Assembly: GCA_963082975.1 (NCBI GenBank)
Contig: OY720348.1
Coordinates: 62,149,719 to 62,213,718 of the forward strand
DNA length: 64,000 nucleotides
Source of the DNA: Labia minor
Taxonomy: Eukaryota > Arthropoda > Insecta > Dermaptera > Spongiphoridae
Direction: 5' to 3'
The position numbers were made by a program, and so were the translations under genes. The notes beneath the pieces are model-generated. The model had not been told where the DNA came from and did no database searches. It saw only the letters and a program-made list of their open reading frames with translations. This document shows, in pieces, positions 1-33,288 of this stretch; the first letter of the stretch is position 1; every line of letters starts with the position of its first letter.

Positions 1-21219
<21,219 letters not shown>

Positions 21220-21490
21220 CTATGTGCTATTAATCATATGTTTTATATTTTACTTTTTCATAAAAACTTATCGCTTTCTATATATATATATTTATATATA
21301 TAAAATAATAAGTTTTTTTTAATTATTATAAATAAATTATAATTAAAAACTTACTATTCACCTTATTTGTTTACAATTAATAAATAGGTTTCACTACTCA
21401 TATATAATTCCCTGATATTTCGACATTAGAATTAGGATTTTATATGCATATATATATCTACTACCTATTTCTAACTATATATCTCTTGTT

Positions 21491-21565
<75 letters not shown>

Positions 21566-22660
21566 TGATTTTAAAGTCATGTGATACAACATCTCGAAAA
21601 AAAATATATTTTAAAGTTGAAATATTTCTCGTGATTTCGAAATTTTATTTATTTATACTTTTCAATGTAATTATGATAAAAAAATTATCCGCCAAAAAAA
21701 TTGAATAATTTTAATTTCTTATAAACAACTTAGCAATTATGTTAATATTAGTTTAATTAAGGTTGTTATCATTCTAATTAATAATACATTAAAAGTATAA
21801 AAATATTTCAAATAATTTAAAAATATTATTTCTCCTTTCTACCTTCTCTCTGTATTTTTTTTTTATATTTAGATCATTTTATTATTTTATTTTAATTTTT
21901 AAAAATAAAAATAAATATTATCCTTTCGTCAATTATCATCGAAAGATGCGTGTTTTCAAAATTTTTCAAGTAATTTCCGGATATAGGTTTTTCTAGGAAT
22001 ATCTAAAACAAATTAAATGGAACATTAAATACCATGTATGGATACCAGATCACTAAATATATATATATATATAATAGATTGTTATTAAATATCAATTCAT
22101 TTCAATTTAAAGAGTATGTTTATTAGCCAAAATTTTACAATAGTTGATATATATATTTATCAGAACATACAAAAGATGAAAGTTACAATATTTACACAAT
22201 TAAATTGTTTCTTTTTGCGATCATTTTTTGATAAGCAATTAGAATTTTACTTAATTATATTTAATTTTACTTACATTTTTATTTACTCGAGCATATTTTA
22301 AGTTTAATATACATATAATCAGGGTTGTGAATGTCAACTCACCAGGAAAGGCTAGCAAAACCTGGTGATTGCAATTGTTATTAAATATTGTTGTGTATAT
22401 CTGGGAATTTTGTAATTTCTCGGGTTGAATTATTCCTATTCCACGATTCTTTTGTAGTGTTGGTAAGCATGTCTGAAAAGTTTTTGTATTTTTGTACATG
22501 CTGTACATTTTTAGCCATATTGGATATTTAGAGCATGGCTGAATAATAAAAAAGCTATCCCAAAGTTCAATAAGTTTTAGGTAATTGGAAGAAACCCTAA
22601 TACAAATTGTATCGAATGGAAACTAATTTGAAGGGGATAGTACAATCTTAATGTAGGAGT
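21220..22660. other. HECTD1 3' flank, A+T-rich spacer with TA microsatellite
   Basis: After the HECTD1 3' UTR the sequence is A+T-rich, with a (TA)n tract at about 21486-21566. The less biased stretch at 22320-22560 has no recognisable coding or repeat structure. Confidence 0.6.
21331..21384 (+). promoter_or_regulatory. Candidate HECTD1 polyadenylation signals
   Basis: AATAAA occurs at 21331-21336 and 21379-21384, about 110-165 bases after the HECTD1 stop. In such A+T-rich DNA chance matches are common; they are simply the nearest ones in the right place. Confidence 0.35.
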
Positions 22661-22689
22661 AGCGGGTGGACCCTCTCTATGATCCAGAT

Positions 22690-23045
22690 AGAGGTAGGTC
22701 CACTTCAGGGAAGCAACCCTGCTCACGCAAGCTACGACTTTTCCTCGCCTTTAATTGAGGAAGTCGTGTCCCAAATCCTAAAAATCCTATCTATTCAACA
22801 TTCAATCCTTCACATATACCCTCCCACTCATGCGTCAAACTCCCGCGACAAGTCGGATGAAGGTTTTCTTCGAGTTGGCATCACAGATAGGCCGAGCCCT
22901 TGATAGATAAGCTAAGGCGTTCCCCCATGCGACGCGCAACATCTTCGCCCGGAAGTTGTGAGAAAGGGAATAGGGCTACCTAACCTAGGACGGAGCAGAT
23001 TAAAGAAGCTAATCCACCATCACCAATAACAACAACAAACATGAG
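22690..23045. repeat. Unclassified G+C-richer dispersed repeat
   Basis: A G+C-richer block contains TTTCCTCGCC and TTGAGGAAGTCG. The same TTTCCTCGCCTT..TTTGAGGAAGTCGCGTCCTAA motif string recurs near 42704-42737. It ends with CACCATCACCAATAACAAC, a tail of the kind left by retroposons. Short reading frames in it do not resemble proteins. Confidence 0.45.
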
Positions 23046-24307
23046 GCTTAAACAATTTGCCCCTGAAGATGTACACAACCGGCCAAAATGAAGGAGATTG
23101 TCCAAAGGAGCAGGGACATATGCTAGAAAGAAGAAGGATGGTCTTAATGTTGACCAGATATGCATAGACCACGTCCTGCCCATGATATTTTTGGCGATTC
23201 GAAAACAAATAATCAGTTAATCAATATAATGCCATAATAACCTTAATTAATACTCGTAATAAATAATAACATTATTTAATCTTTTGTATTTTTTACATGG
23301 TTATTAGTTATTACATAGGTATTTAATGACTAGATAAATAAAATTCCTTATAATTGATTAACTCTACAGAACATTTGTTCTCGAAAACATGTACATCACT
23401 GATCTAAACTAGAATAAATGAAATGATTTCCCAAAAAGCAAAAATTCCCTTTATTTTGTGAACACACACTCCCTTTAGAAAAGGTGAATTTAAAATAAAA
23501 TATGGAGGAAACTACCGACCTTCATTTTGAAATTTAATTCAATATACACCCCCGCCTCAAAAAAAAAAATAATAATAAAGGAAATCTTATTTTTAAAACT
23601 AAAATTAAAATTAATCTACTTTCTATATATTTAAATATATTCGGTCTGTATATTTTTAGAATTTAAAAAAAGTTCATATCTTTATTATTTATTGTATGAA
23701 CTGGTGAAAAGAAACCAATATAAACAACAACAGAAGATAGGAATTTCTTTTAATATCCATGAAATTAACTTTAAAAAACTGGTTCTAATACGATTTTTGA
23801 ATACTAATATCATATCCTAATTCTTTTTTATATTTTTGTGTGTGAAAAGAAAAAGAAAAATTTAGTACGAAATATGAAATATTATCTTTTGAAAAATTAT
23901 TAAATGATCCGGAAATTAAAAGCAGAAGAAAATCTTAAAAATTTAATATTTAGTTTGCTTTTATTAATCAATATATATATAAATCTTAATATAAATTAAA
24001 AAACAAATTAAAAAATTATCATGATAGTAAGAGAAACATGAAAAATATAGAAATTATAGTGATATATATAAAAAGCAGGTGGGAAAGTGGGTGGTTCGTG
24101 GTCGCGTGCAGCCATCACACCAATTGCCTATCTCTAAGGGGCATAGTAAAAATTCACTTTTTTATAAAAATATTCATGAAATTTTGACAATCAACCCCTA
24201 TGTTTTATGATCGGATATTGTTTTAATTGATATTTCTCATAGGGGGAGGAAAAATTTAATCCATTTTGCTCTAACTCACCCCTAAATATGTTTTTTCTTA
24301 GAAAAAC

Positions 24308-24690
24308 ACCCTTTTTTCAATTTATTAAAATTTCTCTTAGAAATCATTTAATAAATTTTATTATCTATAACTTCAATCTTATCTAGGCACTTATATTGAA
24401 CAAAGGTTTTTTTCATTTTTTTAAAATTCCAATTCCTTCAGGGTAAATTTCAACCCTTAATTTTTAACTTTCAATTGAAAAAATAAAACCTTCCCAATAA
24501 AATTTTTTAGTTTTTTTTTTTTTTTAAATTTAAAAAAATTTATATTTTTATATTAAATTATTTCTAAATTTCAAAAAACATTAATTAAAGAACCTTTATA
24601 TAAAACAACCCTTTTTTCAAATTATTAAAATTTCTTTTAGAAATGATTTAATTACTTTCACTATCTATAGTTTACTCTTATCTATATTTA
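24308..24690. repeat. Pair of diverged direct repeats
   Basis: CCCTTTTTTCAAxTTATTAA plus TTTCTxTTAGAAAT occurs at about 24308-24385 and again at 24608-24690. No protein or RNA is suggested. The rest of 23060-24680 is plain A+T-rich spacer. Confidence 0.5.
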
Positions 24691-24800
24691 ATGATAATTT
24701 TGAAAGATATTATATTAATAATTTAGAATAATATATATATATATATATATTAAACAAATTAAAAAATTATCATGTTAGTAAGAGAAAGATGAATATTATC
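24680..24800. repeat. A+T-rich repeat, empty-site copy
   Basis: TTTAATGATAATTTTGAAAG, the following TATATTAATAATTTAGAATA and later CAAATTAAAAAATTATCATG match the sequence on both sides of the foldback element at 25676-26093. A partial third copy lies at 24000-24045. Confidence 0.6.
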
Positions 24801-25675
24801 TCGTATACTCTCGGCATCAGTCGGAAAAATTCGTTCCATATAAATGTTGATTTTTTATCTCTTTCCCACACATACTAAGCAAATCTTTTGAATCATTGCA
24901 AGTGAATTTAAGAAGTGCGGGTGGCTTCGGTTGAAAAAATCTGAACCGAACCCAACCGCAACCAATGATATCTTGATTTGAAACTACATAGGTTATTTGA
25001 ATTCCCTCGCGGGAGAATTTTTTCTGTAATTTTGATATTTGAATTCTCCCGTTTTTTATTAAATAAACAAAGGACATGATTCTACGTGAATATGTAAATA
25101 AAATATAAATTATAAATATGTCTATATATATATATATATATATATATTAATACTAAAAACATTGATAATAAATATATACTGCTATCGATATTACTTTTTT
25201 TCATAATCTTAAAATAATAATTTTAAAAATAATGATAATTTATAATAAAATTATTTAAAACTCCATCGATATAAATAAAATAATTAGAAAAAATAAATTG
25301 TAATAAAATATACTAATCTCACAAATTCCTTTTTTAAGCTCTGTAAACATAAAAAACAATAAATAAAACATTTTGAAAGTAAAGTAAATTAATTTAGGCT
25401 AATTGTACATGTTAAATAAATAAATATATTATAAAGTTTTTTATGTTCATTATCTTTATTAAATTGTTTTTTTGTGATATAATATTGATAAAAAATAATA
25501 TTAAATCTTATATAAATTTAAAAAAAAATTGAATTAGTTTACAATTTAATACAAATAATCAAACAAATATAAATTAAATAGATAATTGTAAAGATCATTT
25601 AGTAAGTATAAAATGAGTTCAAGTTGAGTATAATAATATAAAATACGTATATTTAATGATAATTTTGAAATATAT

Positions 25676-26093
25676 GTAAGAGCATTCCTATGCCACCGAT
25701 GTAGAAATAATAAGTCAACCTATTTAGAAATAATGAGGATCAAGTCACAGTGACAATAAACAAACTTTTAATTGTCTAAATATAAATAACCAAAACTAAT
25801 GTTTAATATTTTAATGTTGTTATTATCATAGACTGAACTGTTGTTTCTTTTTATTTAGGTAAATATTATAATAAACTAATGTATTAATTTTATATATAAT
25901 TTTAATAAAATAATAAAATCTCTTAAGCAACACACTGTGGATTTATTTAACAACATTATAGAACAACAGTTGAGTCTATTATAATAACATCATTAAAATA
26001 TTAAACAGTAGTTTTTTTGGTAACAATTAAAAGTATATTTATTGTCACTTTGACTTGATCCTCATTATTTCTAAATAGGTTGACTGCTCTTAC
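25676..26093. mobile_element. Foldback MITE with long inverted arms
   Basis: Left arm GTAAGAGCA.. and right arm ..TGCTCTTAC are complementary over more than 100 bases, sharing CAACCTATTTAGAAATAATG and AGGATCAAGT. The left arm carries an extra ~28-base insert after AGAGCA. The middle has no transposase. The target is A+T, so the target duplication cannot be fixed exactly. Confidence 0.75.
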
Positions 26094-26234
26094 ATATATT
26101 ATATTAATAATTTAGAATAATAATATATATATTAAACAAATTAAAAAATTATCATATTAGAAAGAGAAAGATGATTATTTAAAGTTTATTTAATCATTAA
26201 TTATTTTAAAATATATAGTATGTATAGTGTAGAT

Positions 26235-26648
26235 CAGAGGTTCTTAAACTTATGTACTCCGCGGACCCCCACTTGAAAAAATTTTTTTTGACGGACCCCA
26301 TCCCAACTTTAGGTAGGTCATTTTATTAGTTAATTTCTGGCTTACGATCTTATAAGAACAAGGATATATGATGAATATTTCTAACAGTGATTCGTGAATA
26401 ACGATTTTTTTGCATATTGTAGAACACATTTTATTAGAAATTATAATATTGAAGAAAGAAAATTCAGCTAAATATGAAGATGGAAACGGTAAGAATAGTT
26501 TTGCACATTTCGTTGAATTTGGGTATTTGATCTCTATTTCCTCACAAAGCCATGCCATCGCTCCTTTTATATTAAATAAAGTTTTAACTGACTCATCATT
26601 TTCTCGTGCACCCCCAGGGGTCCGCGGACCACAGTTTAAGAACGTCTG
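26235..26648. mobile_element. hAT-type transposon remnant with 8-bp target duplication
   Basis: Ends CAGAGGTTCTTAAACT and the complement of CAGACGTTCTTAAACT are flanked by a perfect GTGTAGAT repeat (26227-26234 and 26649-26656), as expected for hAT elements. The minus strand keeps FLPFPSSYLAEFSF, like the conserved C-terminal motif of ZBED/FAM200-related hAT transposases. Only about 414 bp remain, so it cannot move by itself. Confidence 0.85.
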
Positions 26649-26656
26649 GTGTAGAT

Positions 26657-27266
26657 TCATTTTTTATAAAATTCCATTATAATAAATTATTTTATAGTGT
26701 AAATATTAAATATTTATATTTTATATATATATTAAATATACCTGGCAATTTCTTCTCATTGTCAGATTCTCCGTCCACCATAATTACTTACTAATTCTTT
26801 TGTTCGAGTCACTTGTGCGTATATATAGAATGGGAAACAAAATAGGATGCTTATACTTGTACAATGACTTAATATATAATATAATTTACTAGTGTAAATA
26901 ATATGCCCTATAACAATTACACATTTTATTTATACAGATAAATTTAAATTTTTAAAGGAATACAATCATTTCTTTTGCACTAAACTAGCTAGTCTAGTTA
27001 GAAAATAATTATACAATCGCCTGTTGAAAGAGTTCGTTTTGAAGGGAGACAAGAGTATTCAAAGGTAATTTGAATAGGAAAAAAGATCAATAAGAGTATA
27101 TATCAATAAAATCTATTTTTCCCATTATAAAATATTATAAAATACAAACCAAAATTTTAAAACATAACAGGTTACAAAAATATTGACATTTTTTTTCCAA
27201 AAAGAAAAAATTTTTTTATATATATATATATATATTAAAGGCTTTTGACTTTTATATTTTAGATAG
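26657..27266. other. Spacer between hAT remnant and MDH1 3' end
   Basis: A+T-rich sequence without recognised genes. The part next to 27266 is the MDH1 3' UTR on the minus strand, and TA repeats lie at 27217-27235. Confidence 0.5.
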
Positions 27267-27269
27267 TCA
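27252..27269 (-). promoter_or_regulatory. MDH1: MDH1 stop read-through element with -SKI extension
   Basis: On the minus strand the MDH1 stop TGA (27267-27269) is followed by CTA TCT AAA ATA TAA. TGA CTA is the known leaky context used by mammalian MDH1 to make a peroxisomal isoform. Reading through adds one residue at the stop plus L-S-K-I, so the longer protein would end in -SKI, which fits the PTS1 pattern [SAC]-[KRH]-[LMI]. Use of this signal here is inferred. Confidence 0.65.
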
Positions 27270-30200
27270 ATCTTTACAAACATTAAAAGCTTCTTCTCGT
27301 TCTTCAAGTAATTCAGCTGTAGTTGTAGAAATCATTTTCTTGGAAAATTCGTTTATTGGTAAATTCTAAAAAGATTGAAAAATAAGAAATTAAATCATTA
27401 ATAGGATAAAAACCATTAGTACTAATATCTAATTTCACTAGACTTAAAATAATGTAAAAAAATATACCAAATCTATATGATAGGTACATGTTAAAATTTA
27501 TTTAAATTTACAATAACAAGCATTAAATGTACTTATAATATTTATTTTGTCTCAAAAGAATTTAAATTTTACTTAAAATGAATGATTTTAACCCAGATTA
27601 TACATTATTTGATTGTTTACATTCTTGATTAATCATTCTTGTTTTATAAATTTTGTTTGTTTGATTTTTTTGTAATTTAATAATCATATTAAGAATAGAA
27701 TCTATTTTCATCGTTAAAATAAAAACCATTTGTGATAATATAGGAAATTGAGAATAAATACATTTAACATTTACCTGAACTATTTTCCATTTTTTATTTT
27801 GGATAGTTACTGGAAAAGAGAAAATCACATTTTCTGGCACATCATAAGAACCATCGGACATAACACCCATGGAAACAAAGCAACCTGGTTTTGTGCCATG
27901 CCATAAATCGTGCATATGGTCACTGGCTGCTTTGGCAGCAGACATTGCAGATGACATTTTACGGGCAGCAATTACTGCAGCACCTCTCTTCTGTACAGTC
28001 TGAAAAGATTTCAAAAAAAAAAAATATTTTAGAAAACAACTTTGAGATTGTCTTAAAAGTTTATTTTTATTGATTATAATTCTATTAATATCATCCTCAT
28101 GACAATATTTAATAAATTATAAACAATTTTTTTTAATATAAATAGTATGAAAAAGAAAATGAATTACTAACCGAAACGAATTCTTCTGTTCTCCATTTTT
28201 CATCCTTAATTAAATCAGCAACATTTTGACCTTTGACTCGTGAATGAAAACAATCTGGAAATTGGGTTGATGAGTGATTTCCCCAAATTATTACATTGTT
28301 TACTTCCCCGACGGATACGCCAAGTTTCTGGGCAATTTGAGCTTGTGCTCGATTTTGATCAAGCCTTGTCATAGCACTAAAATTTTCTTTAGGAATCGAA
28401 GGTGCATATTTGGCACAAACTAATGCATTCGTATTGGCTGGATTTCCCACTACTAAAACTTTAACATCTTTTTTGGCATATTTATCGAGGGCTTGTCCTT
28501 GGACCTTAAATATTTTAACATTAGCAGATAAAAGATCTTTTCTTTCCATTCCTTCTTTACGAGGCATTGAACCAACGAGGAAGGCTGCATCGACACCTTT
28601 AAATGCTATTTCAGGGTCGGCAGTTGCAACAATTTCACTGATAAGTGGAAGGGCGCAGTCCGTTAATTCCATAACGACACTCTCTAATACTCCCATCATA
28701 GGTGGAATATCCAAAAGGAGTAATACAAGTTGTTGATCGCGGCCGAAAACATCACCTTTCGCAATTTGATAAAGAAGAGAATATGCAATTTGACCAGCAG
28801 CTCCAGTAATACAAACACGAATGGGAGCCTGAAATGATAAAAATTATGATAAAATGTTCGAATTTAATTTATTTTTTGGATTTTTAAAAAAAAAAATAAC
28901 AAAACTAACTTAAATATTTCTCAAATAGATTAATAATAAGTTGCAATTAGCTGGAGTGTCTCCACTCGACTATCTCGCAATTTGAATTGGATTAAATAAC
29001 ATAATATATTATATTTAAATTAAATTTAATTAATTATAAATTATAAATAATAAATATTAAACCAGCGCATGTTTGGTTTTTTATTGATGGCACCACGTCA
29101 CATGTTGGCGGGTGAGAATTGCAGTGTTAAAAAATTAATTCTGGTAATTTCAGCGAATCAATCAAGCTGAAATTCTATATATAGCAGTTTTATACAATTA
29201 TTAATCATGTGAAAAATTATCAAACATATATCTTTATTTTTACGGTCAAAAAAAATCAAAACGTAGGTAATGACCCTCTTCCGGTTGAGCTACATTTCTC
29301 AAAAGTTGATAGAAAACTACAAATTTTGAATAATGCCCATGAACCAAATTTCATCATTCTAGCTCAAACCGTTTTTGCATAATCTTGGTTACATACATAC
29401 ACACACACAGACATTTTTCTCAACCTTAGTGAAAATGATTCAGGAACCTTTAAAACGTATAAAAACATCAAAATCTCGACATCGAAAATTTTCGTGATCG
29501 CAATACTATCTCTTACGAGATAGTAAAAATTGACATTTTTCACAATAAATATATAAAAATATATAATTACATACATATAAAATATAATTTTTATCAAGAA
29601 ATTTTTTATGGTATAAAAAAACATTGAATAAAATAGTGAAATTTAAGAATTATTAAATAATTAAAAATAATTCGAACCAATTAATTTTTTTATATATTAA
29701 ATAATAATCTTTTGCATTTATTAAGATTATGTTTAATTAAATGAATTTCTTGAATATGGTTATTAACCATGACAAAGTTTTACAGTTAAAATAAAATCAA
29801 TTGTTTTAAACTCTCTTGAATGTTAAAGAATACTTATATAACTATTATTTATTAAAAAAATTAGGAAATATTAAATAATATTAAAATAGTTAATTACATT
29901 GACTTTTAAGTAGTTGAAAAATTGATAAAAAAAAACAAATAATTTATCGTCTTATTAGATAATAAAATGTATAACTTTTATCTTATGATTAATTCTGAAG
30001 GACAAATTTATTGAAGGCATTTTATCATCATAAAACATTCTATTTAGGGAATTATAATAAAAAAATCTCAATTATAATTTTTCACGTTTTTTTAATAAAA
30101 TTTAATTTCATTTGAATTTATGATTTGGTTTCTTTATTTAAATTGACATTGAGTTTCATTTTATTAGTATGACAGGCAGTTTCCATATTACATAAGAAAT

Positions 30201-30487
30201 TTTCAAGTATCCTTAATTTGTAAAATACTACTTATTATTCATATTAAAAAAATATATTTTCATAGTGTGAGTTCATTTAATTAATTCGTTAATTTATATA
30301 AATTTGACATATTTTTATAGTATTCTAAATAAATTTAAAAAAAAATCCGAATTGTTCTTTAATAATAATTCAATAAATATATATTATTTGAGAAAATAAA
30401 ATAAAAAAACAAAAAACAAACAAGAAATACTTAATTGTAAGGTATTAAAGAGTAAATAAATTGAATTGAGCTTGGAACTCTTACCAT
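27267..30487 (-). CDS. MDH1: Cytosolic malate dehydrogenase (MDH1)
   Basis: Interconverts malate and oxaloacetate with NAD in the cytosol, serving the malate-aspartate shuttle. Minus-strand exons: 30485-30487 (ATG only, at the end of exon 1), 28172-28828, 27775-27999, 27267-27365. Joins are all phase 0 and give 327 residues (human MDH1 334). Visible motifs: NAD-binding [13 protein letters not shown] near the N-terminus; the substrate-arginine loop [35 protein letters not shown]; catalytic histidine in [13 protein letters not shown]. The C-terminal helix ends [14 protein letters not shown]. The A-P-I-R-V start directly after Met, and the GAAGQ motif, mark the cytosolic rather than the mitochondrial form. 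There is no transit peptide. Stop is TGA with CTA after it (see read-through element). The gene looks intact. Confidence 0.96.
28829..30484 (-). other. MDH1: MDH1 intron 1 with transposon-derived repeats
   Basis: The intron holds an inverted copy of the 15240-15345 repeat (28940-29035) and a minus-strand partial copy of repeat B (29255-29480, see 48115). The rest is A+T-rich with no further gene. Confidence 0.6.
29255..29480 (-). repeat. Partial copy of dispersed repeat B
   Basis: TCAAAACGTAGGTAATGACC, AAAGTTGATAGAAAACTAC and TTTCTCAACCTTAGTGAAAA are the complement of the second half of repeat B at 48115-48633. This copy is clearly more diverged than those in the tandem array. Confidence 0.7.
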
Positions 30488-31214
30488 ATTTGTTGGAAAT
30501 TGGTTAAGGCTTGGAATCACAGACTATCGAGCTGTTGCAAGCGTATCGTAGACGTGCTTGTTTTAAAATGAAAAACCGGATCACAAGATGGGTTGATCAG
30601 TTGCAATGTTTGATTATGACATTGAACGATACCAAAGGTCAAGGATCCTTGTCAAACAAGAGAAACTAACCAAATGGACTGCCACTGATTTTAGCTTATA
30701 ATTTCGGAATTGAGAAAATGAATAAATAAAACAATCTTATTATAATTACAAACTTATATTAATCATTATACTTTCTAAAATATTTCATTTATTTAGTGAA
30801 ATTGATAGCTGCTTGTTAATTAACATAATTTTATTAGAATTCAAAGTTAAAAAAAACGGGACAAGAAGGGTCATATAGGGGTCATTAAGTTCATTAGTAT
30901 AATAAAAATATAATTATTAAATTTCAATTTTTAATAAATTTTAAATGATTTCTAAATTTTTACTTTTAATATTTCAAAAAAAAAAAACTAACAATTGGTT
31001 GATATTTTTGGAAATATTTGATTTTTGATTTTTTATTTTTTAATAAGATTAAATTAATTATTAATTAAAAATTTTAATTATAAGAGTTTTAAGTATTTTT
31101 AAACTAAAAAGAACCTAAATTATATTTCTTTCTAATTAGAAGATATTATTTTTATAAATTTCCATTAGTTATTTGTTTTTTTTAATAATTATTCCATATA
31201 CTGTTAACATTAGT

Positions 31215-31518
31215 AATCATTCTAGTTCATTTTTTAAATATTTTCTCAAGACATCTTCCAGAGACCATCAGGAAATCTTCTTTCATTCCTTAATCCGTTA
31301 AATGAATTTTGATATGATCCTATTTAATAGTTTCCAAGTATTTGATTAATATTTTAAATTCAATTAAATCATTCTAGTTCATTTTTTAAATATTTTCTCA
31401 AAACATCTTCCACAAACCATCAGGAAATCTTTCATTCCTGAATCCGTTAAATGAATTTTGATATGAGCCTATTTAATAGTTTCCAAGTATTTGATTAATA
31501 TTTTAAATTTAATCAAGT
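31215..31518. repeat. 152-bp tandem duplication
   Basis: Two adjacent copies beginning AATCATTCTAGTTCATTTTT start at 31215 and 31367. They differ at a handful of positions plus a small deletion. No coding sense is seen. Confidence 0.8.
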
Positions 31519-32273
31519 ACTTAAATGTTTATGCTATTTATTTTATTTATTTTTAAATAAAATATAATTTCTTTTACTCAATAACTCACATTATTCTGTT
31601 TTTCTAAATATATTTGATTTAATTTATTTGTTCTATAAATACTTATTTTTATTTTGATAATATTTATTATAATTTATTTTTTTCTTCTATTGTGCAATGC
31701 TAATATATATTTTGAAGCGATAAATGTAGGTACGGGAGAAGAATAAATATTCAGTAAAATAAAAAAACAAAACAAACCAATAGGTGGTATAAAAAAAAAC
31801 AAAGTATGGAGGATAACTTATTTATCAATAAAGATTATCTTAATATGAATTATAATTTTATAATTTTGCTTATGAAATACTGCCAAATTTATTATTGATG
31901 TGATAATATGCTAATCTTATACATATATTACGAAGCTACCTAAGCTATGGTCAGCTATGGTCTGTGCTATATACTAAGAAAAAAATAGAATTTCCTTAAA
32001 CATGACTACATTTTTAATTCAATTTAATTTCACATATTTTTAAACTAAAATATATCGATTTTAAATATGATGTATGTGAATTTCAGTATAATTAATAAAT
32101 AACAATTTTTAATTTATCTATACATATGTTTATATTTATTTATAATTTTAAGATTTACAATAATTTATATATATATATATGTATATATATATACATATAT
32201 ATATATATATAATTCAGTATTATATATTCTTAATAGAACTTTAAATAGGTTTTTTTAAAAATAAAAAATATAT

Positions 32274-32925
32274 TAGAGATGGATAATTCCTCAATGAACT
32301 GGTCAAAATGAACGGGTCGTGTCCGTCCATGACTATCGTTCAATTTCCATTCAAAAAAATTGCAATTATTCAGATTTAAAATATATTAGTTTATATAATT
32401 AAGTATAATAAATTTAATAAGATATTATCATTATTCTTCAATATTTTTAATAATTTCCATATTGAATTTTAGATAATTTAATATAAAAATATATTAATTA
32501 AAATATATTATCTATGATTCAAATATTTATCTTAAAGCCTAAGAGGTAGATAAATCCCTAAAAATTTATTAGAAACTTCTAATGATATAAGTATCTTAGA
32601 AAAAACTAATTTTTTCCGCTTGAAATATCTAACAAAAGATGTGGATTAGAATTACGTTTAATTTATTCTTAAAAATTTTTAAGATTAAAATCAAATTCAA
32701 ATATTGAATATATATTTTGTTAATGCCATTTTAATAATTTTAGTGCTATTCTTCAGTTTCAAATTACTTTCTATAATCTAAATACTTTCTTGTTAATATC
32801 TGTTATTTAATCTTGTGAAAAAAGTTTGGAAATAAGAGGTAAAATGAACGATGAACATGTCAATAAGAATGAGTTAAAAAGGAACGGTTCATTAAAAGGA
32901 ACGGATTTGCCCACATGTCTTTTAT
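32274..32925. mobile_element. Possible hAT-like remnant
   Basis: The left side AGAGATGGATAATTCC followed by AATGAACTGG, and on the minus strand the right side ACATGTGGGCAAATCCGTTCC with AATGAACCGTTCC, resemble degenerate hAT-type ends. Target duplications are not clear and no transposase is visible. Confidence 0.3.
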
Positions 32926-33288
32926 ATATATCTTTTAAATTCATAATTTCAACTTTAAAGTAAAAGTTTTTGGCGGTAATCTGAAGTGTCATTTTTTAAA
33001 GTAAAATTATTCTTATGATATATTTTTATTTAAAGCAGGTAATTATCAATTATTTAATGTTTTTTTATGAAATTATTTTTAATTTTCTTAAATTACTTAC
33101 TTAGAATAATTTATTGTTCTTAAACTAACACCAAAAATATTTGTATTATGAATCTAATGTAAGAAATATACAAATATATTAAAACCATAATATAATCTAC
33201 TTTTGAAGAAATATAAATAAATAATACCGCAAAAATAACTTCTTTTAAAATTTAATACTAACATATTATATTAATTTTATTTTTAGTA

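Larger units (their letters stand above)
30488..33286. other. Divergent MDH1/CHTF18 intergenic region
   Basis: Lies between the two divergent gene starts and must hold both promoters. Near MDH1 (30632-30641) is CCAAAGGTCA, a nuclear-receptor half-site, overlapping the palindrome CAAGGATCCTTG. Further away are a 152-bp tandem duplication, a TA tract at about 32165-32212 and a possible hAT-like remnant. No further reading frame is credible. Confidence 0.45.

Noticed and set aside
21486-21566. Long (TA)n tract as a regulatory or replication signal
   Set aside because: Similar TA tracts occur throughout the window (32165, 40148, 42598), so it is ordinary microsatellite sequence.
28410-28736. Plus-strand reading frame opposite the MDH1 large exon
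   Set aside because: It is the antisense shadow of clearly conserved MDH1 coding sequence.
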